A DNA stretch of 16,717 nt from Nitrosotalea sp. (GTDB lineage Archaea > Thermoproteota > Nitrososphaeria > Nitrososphaerales > Nitrosopumilaceae). The position numbers and the translations under genes are program-made. The stretch lies in contig JAJPEA010000028.1 in the NCBI GenBank assembly GCA_023252335.1, positions 1-16,717 of the forward strand, read 5' to 3'. Positions 1 to 6,075 of the stretch are shown here, piece by piece. The first letter of the stretch is position 1. Each line of letters starts with the position of its first letter. Below the pieces are notes generated by a model, which did not search any database, had not been told where the DNA came from, and worked only from the letters and a program-made list of their open reading frames with translations.

Positions 1-2
1 TT

Positions 3-1091
3 GATTCAGGAATCACTCCAGCCAGCTTTACACTTGACAGCAGCCAGACATATACAGTACACGTTGGAAATTCTGCCAAGTTCAAGTTCAACCACTGGCT
101 TGACACAGGTTCCACAAATGCAAATCGTACCATATCTATTACATCCGATAAATCCATAACTGCAGTGTATGCTACAATTCCAACACATCCCTCAAACCTT
201 GCAGCAACTGCAGTCTCACCGTCTGAAATAGACCTAAGCTGGAGTGCTCCATCAAGCGACGGGGGCTCACCAGTCACAGGGTACAGGATCCAAAGTTCCA
301 CTGACGGCACCACCTGGACTATCATAGTAAAGAATACCGGAAGCACAAGTACCACGTACTCTGATACCGGGCTCTCACCTAATACAACATACTATTACAG
401 GGTGTTTGCATTAAATGCAGTAGGCTCTAGCTACCGCTCCAACATTGCCTCTGCAACAACTCCAGTGCTTACGGTTGCTGGATCAGGCATTACACTAGGC
501 AACGTCCAGTCAACCTCTGGAACAACATCCTCCTCAAACCAGATGACACTGTCAGGATTTAATGCGGGAACCGGTAACAACCAGCTGCTTCTAGTAGGAG
601 TTAGCGCAAACAACAACAATGTCACTTCAGTTACCTTTGGCGGAGTGCCTCTGACTAGAGCAGCAAACTCGTTTTACAACAACGACGCCGAGTTCTGGTA
701 CCTTGCAAATCCTGCCGGTTCAGGGGATATCACAGTTACAATGAACGGTCCAACGCAAGCTGTAGTTGGCGCATATTCGTTCTCTGGTGTAAACCAGACT
801 CTTCCAATACCGACACATGTTGTAAAACACAATGTGAATCCTAACAGTCCAAACATATCGTTAACAACCCAGTATGCAAACGATTGGGTGCTTGACCTGC
901 CGTCAATCTATGGTGGCTCTACACTTGGCTCTCCAACATGCACACAACAGTGGGATGTCAATGTACCTAATGCCATAACAGGCGCATCAAGCTCTATAGC
1001 AGTACCAACACCAGGAACAGTAACATGTGGCTGGACTGCATCAAGCGCTGATTTCTGGGATGATGTCGCAGTAGAACTAAAGGCGAACTAG
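3..1091 (+). CDS. Secreted/surface protein with InlB-like repeat and fibronectin type III domain (5' partial)
   Basis: The reading frame is open from the first complete codon of the window to the TAG at 1089-1091, so the gene starts upstream of the window; 362 residues are visible. A GTG at 165 lies inside the frame and is not the real start. Residues about 1-55 resemble a divergent InlB B-repeat unit (FNHWLDTGST, then ISITSDKSITAVY). Residues about 58-150 form a fibronectin type III domain (P..P.NL.A....S.I.LSW at the start, Y.IQ.S.DG..W, then TYYYRVFALNAVG). The last ~200 residues are a Ser/Thr/Asn/Gly-rich beta domain ending WDDVAVELKAN. No transmembrane helix or anchor is seen at the C-terminus. 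Such proteins are usually exported adhesion or surface-matrix proteins; export is inferred because the N-terminus is missing. By eye the segment is more GC-rich than its neighbours. Confidence 0.8.
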   Translation, partial: DSGITPASFTLDSSQTYTVHVGNSAKFKFNHWLDTGSTNANRTISITSDKSITAVYATIPTHPSNLAATAVSPSEIDLSWSAPSSDGGSPVTGYRIQSSTDGTTWTIIVKNTGSTSTTYSDTGLSPNTTYYYRVFALNAVGSSYRSNIASATTPVLTVAGSGITLGNVQSTSGTTSSSNQMTLSGFNAGTGNNQLLLVGVSANNNNVTSVTFGGVPLTRAANSFYNNDAEFWYLANPAGSGDITVTMNGPTQAVVGAYSFSGVNQTLPIPTHVVKHNVNPNSPNISLTTQYANDWVLDLPSIYGGSTLGSPTCTQQWDVNVPNAITGASSSIAVPTPGTVTCGWTASSADFWDDVAVELKAN

Positions 1092-1149
1092 ACATCCGTT
1101 TTTAGATATTTATCATGGTATCATGAAAAAAAATAAAATAAAAAAATGG
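1092..1149. terminator. A/T-rich bidirectional terminator zone between convergent genes
   Basis: After the fibronectin gene there is a short T5 tract (1099-1103). A small inverted repeat TCATG-gtat-CATGA lies at 1113-1126, next to a nearly pure A tract (1126-1146). On the minus strand that A tract is a T-rich run beginning only a few bases after the ferritin stop codon, the usual form of an archaeal terminator. The zone probably ends both convergent transcripts. Confidence 0.6.
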
Positions 1150-1725
1150 TTAACCCAAAGCTCTTGAATGTTTCTGGGTGTGAGGTCGCTCTCCTGAAAA
1201 CTTTCTTCGCATGTGGCCTGATGGTCTTGAATAAAGCAATTCCAAAAACCATGCCTCATGCTCTATCTCCTCTCTAAGGATGTCTTTTGCAACATCATAA
1301 GTGGCAGGATCTTTTCCATGTGTCATCATACAAACCTTGTTCCAGTTGACAATTGCACCTTGTTCTGCCTTGAGACATTTTTCCAAGATTGCCTTTGTAT
1401 CTATTGGATTTGTTGGAAGCTGCAAAAACTCACAACCTGACATCTTGATGAAATCTTGTGCCTCTAGTGGAAGTTTTCCTCCAAGCTCATAAATTCTAGA
1501 CAAACAAGATTCGAAATGGCTGAGGTCTTCTAATCGGGCATCTTCAATTATTCCCTTGAGTGCCTCTCCTTCCAATCCCACACAGTGAGCTCTTAGATTT
1601 GTAAAGTAATAGTATGCCGTAAACTCTACTGATGCATTGTAAACTAGGGCTTTGATTAGCTCCTTTACATTTACACCATTTTGTTCTAGGACTTTTACTC
1701 CTACTACATTTGGTTCTTTAACCAT
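1150..1725 (-). CDS. Dps-like ferritin (DPSL/thioferritin type)
   Basis: A 191-residue ferritin-like four-helix protein. It probably assembles into a cage that oxidises Fe(II), stores iron and protects DNA from peroxide. Visible candidate di-iron ligands are E34, D67-x-x-H70 (in EDLSHFE), E121 (in LKAEQGAI) and E153-x-x-H156 (in REEIEHEAWF). Cysteines C98, C117 and C132 fit the archaeal DPSL branch, which carries a cysteine pair near the metal site; which two would pair is not certain. The frame stays open to a TTG at 1758, but ATG 1725 is preferred because a TATA-like box (TTATAT on the minus strand, + positions 1749-1754) lies about 26 nt upstream, fitting a leaderless mRNA. The tail after residue 168 is basic and rich in H, R and K. 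The gene is divergent from marR. Confidence 0.85.
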   Translation of the reverse strand: MVKEPNVVGVKVLEQNGVNVKELIKALVYNASVEFTAYYYFTNLRAHCVGLEGEALKGIIEDARLEDLSHFESCLSRIYELGGKLPLEAQDFIKMSGCEFLQLPTNPIDTKAILEKCLKAEQGAIVNWNKVCMMTHGKDPATYDVAKDILREEIEHEAWFLELLYSRPSGHMRRKFSGERPHTQKHSRALG

Positions 1726-1748
1726 GGCTGCGTTCAAGTTTGTTTGAA

Positions 1749-1754
1749 ATATAA
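1749..1754 (-). promoter_or_regulatory. TATA-like box of the Dps-like ferritin gene
   Basis: TTATAT on the minus strand is centred about 26 nt before the ATG at 1725. This is the spacing of a leaderless archaeal promoter and decides the start over the upstream TTG at 1758. Confidence 0.55.
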
Positions 1755-1780
1755 GCAAATCGATAAAGAGATCACCAAGC

Positions 1781-1787
1781 TTTATAT
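1781..1787 (+). promoter_or_regulatory. TATA-like box of the marR-MFS operon
   Basis: TTTATAT is centred near 1784, which places transcription start near 1809. That excludes the in-frame ATGs at 1744 and 1801 as starts and favours ATG 1819 with a leader of about 10 nt. Confidence 0.55.
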
Positions 1788-1789
1788 CG

Positions 1790-1816
1790 TTAGTATACTA
1801 ATGATTAGTACTCTAA
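1790..1816. promoter_or_regulatory. Tandem MarR-type operator candidates (two TTAG-N4-CTAA sites)
   Basis: TTAGTATACTAA at 1790-1801 is a perfect 12-bp palindrome. TTAGTACTCTAA at 1805-1816 keeps the same TTAG...CTAA arms. The centres are 15 bp apart, and the pair covers the stretch between the TATA box and the predicted transcription start of marR. MarR dimers typically bind such palindromes, so the simplest reading is autorepression of the marR-MFS operon. The ferritin promoter lies about 40-45 bp away and could also be affected. Confidence 0.6.
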
Positions 1817-1818
1817 GC

Positions 1819-2304
1819 ATGATTAGATATGATTTTGAAAATAGTATGGGGTTTGTTGTAAATACCGCTGCCAAGGCATTTCAGAGATCATTTGATATTG
1901 AGTTGCGAAAAAATGCAGGCGTCTCACTTAGCCAATGGCGCGTAGTTGGGGCGCTTGTCATCCAGCCAGGCCTTACACAAAAGGAAATTGCAGACAAGGT
2001 AGGAATAGAGGGCGCAACACTTGTTCCAATAATTGACAAGATGGAAAAAGAAGGATTACTAAAAAGAAAACCCGACTCTGATGACAGGCGAGTGAACCGA
2101 ATTTATCTTACACAAAAAGCAGATTCTTTGTGGGAGGCAATGATAGAATGTGCACTCCGAATACGAAAATCTTCTTTAAAAAATATTTCTGAAAGTGACA
2201 TCCAGACAACACTTGAAACACTTCGCAAGATATCAAAAAACTTGATGATATCCTCTGATCTTGACAAGACTATGCTTTCTGTAAAAAAAATCAGGGTGGC
2301 TTAG
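1819..2304 (+). CDS. MarR family transcriptional regulator
   Basis: A 161-residue winged-helix regulator that dimerises and binds palindromic operators, usually released by small phenolic or drug-like ligands or by oxidation. Numbered from ATG 1819: N-terminal dimer helix about 5-30, helix-turn-helix about 45-76 (LTQKEIADKVGIEGATLVPIIDKMEKEG split over two helices), and the wing with the MarR signature DSDDRRVNR at about 86-94. A C-terminal helical region completes the dimer interface. The frame extends upstream to ATG 1744, but that ATG and the one at 1801 precede the predicted transcription start. The next gene begins one base after this stop codon, so the pair is an operon. The combination of MarR with a drug exporter is a classic self-regulated efflux module. 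The inducing ligand cannot be read from sequence. Confidence 0.88.
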   Translation: MIRYDFENSMGFVVNTAAKAFQRSFDIELRKNAGVSLSQWRVVGALVIQPGLTQKEIADKVGIEGATLVPIIDKMEKEGLLKRKPDSDDRRVNRIYLTQKADSLWEAMIECALRIRKSSLKNISESDIQTTLETLRKISKNLMISSDLDKTMLSVKKIRVA

Positions 2305-2305
2305 A

Positions 2306-3769
2306 TTGAGTGTTTCAAGATCAAGTGATAGTATTTCTGATAAAATTTCTTCATCTGCATGGAAGACGCTTGCAATTCTTAGCTTGATTGCTACAATGGT
2401 CATGTATGCTGAAACAATGCTGATTCCCGCAATTCCTGATTTGATAAAAGATTTTCATATATCCTATGGCATGTCATCTTGGATTCTTACTGCATATCTT
2501 ATTGCTGGTGCAATCATGACTCCAATTGCTGGAAAACTCTCTGATATCTATGGACGGAAAAAAATGCTTCTTGTTATAATGGGAATTTATGCAGTTGGGG
2601 TTTCACTTGGGGGATTTGCAACAGACATTTACCAGATGCTTGCAATTCGTATACTTCAGGGAATTGGCATGTCCATGTTTCCTATAGCATTTGGTATAAT
2701 CCGGGAGTTGTTTCCTAGAAATAAAATTGCAATAGGACAGGGAGTGATAACATCCATGTTTGCAACAGGTGCTGTGATTGGCCTTGTTGCAGGGGGACAC
2801 TTGATACAAAACTATGGCTGGAATGCAACCTTTTTCTCAATAATACCTGTTGTGATAATACTTTTGGTAATAATTACGCGCTTTATACATGTGGATGAAT
2901 CACATGTTCCAGTAGGACAGGAAAAAAACAATCCTCGAAATAAAATAGACATCCAGGGTGCAATCACTTTGACTGTATCCATTAGTGCATTTTTGATGGC
3001 ACTGACAATGGTAGAAAACGGTGATACGTCAAACATGTTTTCAGTACTTGGTCTTGCAACAATTGGTCTAGTCTACTTGATACTGTTTGCAATCATAGAA
3101 AAAAGATCAAGCTCGCCTCTTGTGAGTGCAAAGATTCTTGCAAACAAGATAATCTTGCCGTCAAACATCATGATAATGATTGTTGGCATGTCAATGTTCA
3201 TGGTATTTCAGACAATTCCTGTTCTTGTTCGCAGCCCATTACCATTGGGATTTGGAGAAAATCCGTTGGCTACAAGTAACGTCCAGCTTCCATTTGCGTT
3301 AGTACTGTTAATCTTTGGACCAACATCTGGATTTATTGTATCAAAACTTGGTTCTACAAAACCAATTATTGCTGGAACCATAATTAGTACAATTGGTTTT
3401 GCAGATCTGTATCTTAACCACTCGACAGAATTGCTAGTTTCAATCAACCTTGCAATCTTGTCAACTGGATTATCGCTTACAAATGTAGGTGCAATGAATG
3501 TGATCATGCTTGCTACTCCTAGACAAGACATGGGTATCTCACTTGGAATGAGTACTCTGATAAGAATAGTTGGCGCCTCCTTGGGCCCTGCAATGGCTGC
3601 AATGTATATGCAGACTCACAAGACAACACTTGCAGGAGTATCAGGAGCATTTCCTACTGCAGACTCGTATAATCTCATATTTTTTACTGCCGCTATAATA
3701 TCTGGTGTGTCAATAGTACTAGCAATTGCCTTAAAGCGGCAACTTGGAAAATCTCAGATTGCAACCTGA
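2306..3769 (+). CDS. MFS multidrug efflux transporter, DHA2 (14-helix, EmrB/QacA-like) family
   Basis: A 487-residue inner-membrane proton antiporter that probably exports a toxic organic compound. The length and helix count fit the 14-helix DHA2 group. MFS motif A is seen at residues 76-86 (GKLSDIYGRKK), motif B around R115 (RILQGIGMSM), and an antiporter motif C-like stretch at 155-164 (GAVIGLVAGG) followed by GWNATFF. The start is TTG 2306, one base after the marR stop. A GGTG-containing Shine-Dalgarno-like GGGTGG at 2294-2299 lies six bases upstream. The first ATG in frame is inside helix 1 and would remove the cytoplasmic N-terminus. Expression is likely controlled by the upstream MarR. 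The gene ends 8 bp from the convergent reductase gene, with no clear terminator between them. The substrate is unknown. Confidence 0.88.
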   Translation: MSVSRSSDSISDKISSSAWKTLAILSLIATMVMYAETMLIPAIPDLIKDFHISYGMSSWILTAYLIAGAIMTPIAGKLSDIYGRKKMLLVIMGIYAVGVSLGGFATDIYQMLAIRILQGIGMSMFPIAFGIIRELFPRNKIAIGQGVITSMFATGAVIGLVAGGHLIQNYGWNATFFSIIPVVIILLVIITRFIHVDESHVPVGQEKNNPRNKIDIQGAITLTVSISAFLMALTMVENGDTSNMFSVLGLATIGLVYLILFAIIEKRSSSPLVSAKILANKIILPSNIMIMIVGMSMFMVFQTIPVLVRSPLPLGFGENPLATSNVQLPFALVLLIFGPTSGFIVSKLGSTKPIIAGTIISTIGFADLYLNHSTELLVSINLAILSTGLSLTNVGAMNVIMLATPRQDMGISLGMSTLIRIVGASLGPAMAAMYMQTHKTTLAGVSGAFPTADSYNLIFFTAAIISGVSIVLAIALKRQLGKSQIAT

Positions 3770-3777
3770 TTGTAATA

Positions 3778-4752
3778 CTAGTAGTGAAATACTGTATCCC
3801 CGATGGTCTTTTTCCAGTCTGCTCTGATTCCTGGCTTGCCCTTTAATTTTTCTACATAGTTAAAAGCTGACAGTCCAGCAGTTGCACCGCCAGAGCATGC
3901 CGCAACAATTTGCTTGTATGGTATGCTTGTTGCATCCCCTGCTGCAAATATTGCAGGGTGTGAGGTTTTACCGTCTGGTGTTATTTCAATCTCGTTCTTT
4001 GTGTTTATCTTGACTAGATGTTTTATGAAATCAAGGTTGATCTTAGAACCCATCTCTATGAAGAGTCCATCTACATTGACAACTTTTTCTTCTCCTGAAT
4101 TGTTTACTATGGTAATTGACTGGAGAGTGTTTGCACCAGATAATGCCTTGACAGAAGACTGGGGGACAAGCTCAATGTTTTCCTTTTTTTCAATTGATGC
4201 AATCATTTCCTTGTCTCCTCCCAATGCACCGCCTTTGTAGATCAAGTAAATCTTTGATGACATTCTTGAAAGCAAGATGCCTGATTCCAAAAGATATGCT
4301 CCAACACCAATGACTGCAGTTGTCCTACCTTGGTAAAATGGAGCATCACACTTGGTACAATAGTGCACTCCCTTGTTTACAAAATTGGATTCATTTTCTA
4401 CTCCAAGATTATTTGGTACCTTTCCTGGTGATAACACCAAAGCTTTTGTCTTGTATTCCGAACGCGTTGTTTTAATATTCAGGCCTGACTCTGTCTCTTC
4501 TACCTGCTCTACTGTATCATAGACCATCTCTCCTCCAAACGTTAGAAATTGGTTTTCAAGTGTTCTTGCTAAAAGTGGCCCACTTGACATAATTGTTCCA
4601 GGATAATTCTCAAGTTTAGGAATGAGGTTTAGCTGTCCTCCGAGGTCCTTCGAAATCAGCAAGCATGAGACCTTTTGTCTTGCTGCAAATATTCCTGCAG
4701 AAAGTCCTGCAGGTCCTCCTCCTATGACAATTACTTCGTATTCTTGGGCCAT
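3778..4752 (-). CDS. Thioredoxin-reductase-like FAD-dependent disulfide oxidoreductase
   Basis: A 324-residue low-molecular-weight thioredoxin reductase fold. The FAD-binding motif GGGPAG is at 11-16, the redox-active CTKC (C132, C135) is followed by DAPF as in TrxB, and the second FAD motif AAGDAT is at 270-275. The nucleotide-binding domain is unusual. The expected GxGxxA/S is GVGAYLLE at 149-156, and the HRRxxxR segment that grips the NADPH 2'-phosphate is YKGGALGGD at 172-180. The C-terminus carries an extra tail of about 20 residues ending VFHY. TrxR-fold enzymes that lack these motifs are known to use other donors such as ferredoxin, or to have no NADPH activity, so thioredoxin reduction by NADPH should not be assumed. 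The gene overlaps the upstream RAM-domain gene by one base (TAATG), which implies translational coupling. Confidence 0.85.
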   Translation of the reverse strand: MAQEYEVIVIGGGPAGLSAGIFAARQKVSCLLISKDLGGQLNLIPKLENYPGTIMSSGPLLARTLENQFLTFGGEMVYDTVEQVEETESGLNIKTTRSEYKTKALVLSPGKVPNNLGVENESNFVNKGVHYCTKCDAPFYQGRTTAVIGVGAYLLESGILLSRMSSKIYLIYKGGALGGDKEMIASIEKKENIELVPQSSVKALSGANTLQSITIVNNSGEEKVVNVDGLFIEMGSKINLDFIKHLVKINTKNEIEITPDGKTSHPAIFAAGDATSIPYKQIVAACSGGATAGLSAFNYVEKLKGKPGIRADWKKTIGDTVFHY

Positions 4753-4982
4753 TAGTTTACGGCAACAAGTGTGGTGATGTTATTTATCCCGTCAATCTTG
4801 TGTAAATCTACATCAATTGCTGTCTTGATCTCTTGCATATTGTTTGACTCTAAAACCACTAAAACATCATATATTCCATAAATTGTTTTTACTGACTTTG
4901 CTATTGGGATTTTTTTTGCAGTCTCGATTATGTTTTTTTGTTGTTTATAATCGACATTTAGTAAGACAAATGCCTCGTTCAC
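4752..4982 (-). CDS. Stand-alone Lrp/AsnC-type RAM (ligand-binding) domain protein
   Basis: A 76-residue protein consisting only of the RAM/AsnC ligand-binding domain. It shows AFVLLNV, then the core YGIYDVLVVLES, and a final beta strand NNITTLVAVN. There is no helix-turn-helix, so it cannot act alone as a DNA-binding Lrp. In related systems the RAM domain forms dimers and octamers and binds amino acids. Its start is GTG 4982, about 27 nt downstream of a TATA-like box. It overlaps the reductase gene by one base. A paralogue lies at 10828-11061; by hand alignment 29 of 76 positions are identical. It may be an effector sensor or a partner subunit for another regulator; its function here is unknown. 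Confidence 0.82.
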   Translation of the reverse strand: MNEAFVLLNVDYKQQKNIIETAKKIPIAKSVKTIYGIYDVLVVLESNNMQEIKTAIDVDLHKIDGINNITTLVAVN

Positions 4983-5005
4983 AGGCTTGTATGATTATAT
5001 CATAT

Positions 5006-5012
5006 CTTAAAA
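5006..5012 (-). promoter_or_regulatory. TATA-like box of the RAM-protein/reductase operon
   Basis: TTTTAAG on the minus strand is centred about 27 nt before the GTG at 4982. This supports a leaderless transcript starting at the GTG codon. Confidence 0.5.
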
Positions 5013-5028
5013 GGATTTTTTGATGGTA

Positions 5029-5838
5029 TTACGTAATGTTTTTTGTGTCAACCTTGTCCTTTAGGGACTCTAATTCCTTTTTTGTATTTTCCAACTCCTC
5101 CTTTGTTCTTGCCAGCGCCACTTTGACTATCTCAAGTTCTTTTTTGGCATCTTCATATTTTGCATTAAGTGCGGCAGCAACTGCTCCTGCTGCCTCTACA
5201 ATTTTCTTGGTGTCATTTGTTCTTCCAACTGTTGCAAGCTCTGTCTCAATGAACTCTAGTTCTTTTTTTAAAAGCAGGATCTCTTTTTTCTTCATTTCAT
5301 GTTGTTCCTTTAGGGACTCTATTTCTTGCTCTTGGGTTTCTCTTGTCAACGTTATTTTTTCAAGGTCTTGTTTTACAGAGTTTATGCTGGACTTGATTGA
5401 TTCAAGCTCTATTACTGCAGAATTTTTTTCATAATTTATTCTTGACAACTCTTCTTGTGCATCGTTTATCTGTCGTCTGATGTTTTCTGCTTCGGTCTTG
5501 GAATACTGTGATCTTATCAATTCTAATTCCTCTTTTGCAGATTTTATCTGGTCTAGTATGGAATCTCGCTCTGCCCTTTTTGACTTGATCTCGTTTCTTG
5601 CTGATTCTACCTCTTCCTGTATTGTTTTTACCTCTAATGATGCTGTATCAATTGTAGTCTTTGCCTTTTCCAATTCGTGAGTATATGATTCTAGTATAAT
5701 TGCTGCTTCCACTATCTCTTTTTTAATGTCTGTAATTTCAAGTGAGGTCTTTTCTTCTACTGGGGACAATGTGTCATCATCTTGCTTGATATCCTCATTG
5801 TTTGACTGTTCTTTTTTTGCGCGTCCAAAAAGTCCCAT
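5029..5838 (-). CDS. Long coiled-coil protein of unknown function
   Basis: A 269-residue, highly charged protein. Residues 1-32 are a polar head starting MGLFGRAKK. From about 33 to 265 there are almost continuous heptads rich in E, K, L and I, as in SMC or tropomyosin-type rods. The rod is interrupted near 204-226 by TVGRTND and an alanine-rich patch (VEAAGAVAAALNAK). There is no membrane helix, Walker motif, or PRC-barrel domain of the kind found in CdvA. It probably forms parallel or antiparallel rods and could be cytoskeletal, a scaffold or chromosome-associated; I do not recognise a named family. The start is the ATG at 5838, preceded by a small hairpin. It is the last gene of the elp3-lysS run. 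Long plus-strand open frames opposite it are shadows of its biased codons. Confidence 0.75.
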   Translation of the reverse strand: MGLFGRAKKEQSNNEDIKQDDDTLSPVEEKTSLEITDIKKEIVEAAIILESYTHELEKAKTTIDTASLEVKTIQEEVESARNEIKSKRAERDSILDQIKSAKEELELIRSQYSKTEAENIRRQINDAQEELSRINYEKNSAVIELESIKSSINSVKQDLEKITLTRETQEQEIESLKEQHEMKKKEILLLKKELEFIETELATVGRTNDTKKIVEAAGAVAAALNAKYEDAKKELEIVKVALARTKEELENTKKELESLKDKVDTKNIT

Positions 5839-5845
5839 GTGGATA

Positions 5846-5860
5846 ACCTTGGTGCAAGGT
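5846..5860 (-). promoter_or_regulatory. Hairpin/inverted repeat just upstream of the coiled-coil gene
   Basis: ACCTTG and CAAGGT are separated by 3 bp, a perfect 6-bp inverted repeat whose near edge is 7 bp before the start codon. On the minus strand the 3' arm contains AAGGT, a weak Shine-Dalgarno-like sequence at suitable distance from the ATG. The hairpin could hide this site, or the repeat could be a DNA operator. Confidence 0.35.
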
Positions 5861-5883
5861 AAGAAAAGTATTCCTTTTACAAG

Positions 5884-6072
5884 TTAGGCTCGTTTTTTCA
5901 AAAATGCAAGATAAAACCCTAGGCCGCCAATGGCAAACCCAAGTATTATGAGTATCATGCCTCCGACAAGGTCTTTTGTGTAATATCTTGGGGCAAAAAA
6001 GAATATGAGTACCCCAATAGCAATTAGTATGACTCCGCTGCCTTTTGGTCTGTTGTGTTCGCTGTGTGCCAT
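5884..6072 (-). CDS. Small two-helix membrane protein
   Basis: A 62-residue protein with a short polar N-terminus (MAHSEHNRPKGS), a first transmembrane helix at about 12-28, a short turn (YYTKDLVGG) and a second helix at about 36-56, ending with the positively charged tail KKRA. The charge pattern suggests the C-terminus faces the cytoplasm. The ATG is 3 bp after the lysS stop codon, so it is very likely co-transcribed and translated with lysS. No catalytic motif is visible and I do not recognise a named family. Confidence 0.7.
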   Translation of the reverse strand: MAHSEHNRPKGSGVILIAIGVLIFFFAPRYYTKDLVGGMILIILGFAIGGLGFYLAFLKKRA

Positions 6073-6075
6073 GTC

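Noticed and set aside
1744..1818. Upstream extension of the MarR protein to ATG 1744 or 1801
   Set aside because: Both ATGs lie upstream of the transcription start predicted from the TATA-like box at 1781-1787, and the extra residues are encoded by promoter and operator sequence.
5036..5680. Serine/phenylalanine-rich plus-strand frames opposite the coiled-coil gene
   Set aside because: They are antisense shadows of a Glu/Lys/Leu-rich protein; composition is unlike a real protein and no promoter or start site supports them.
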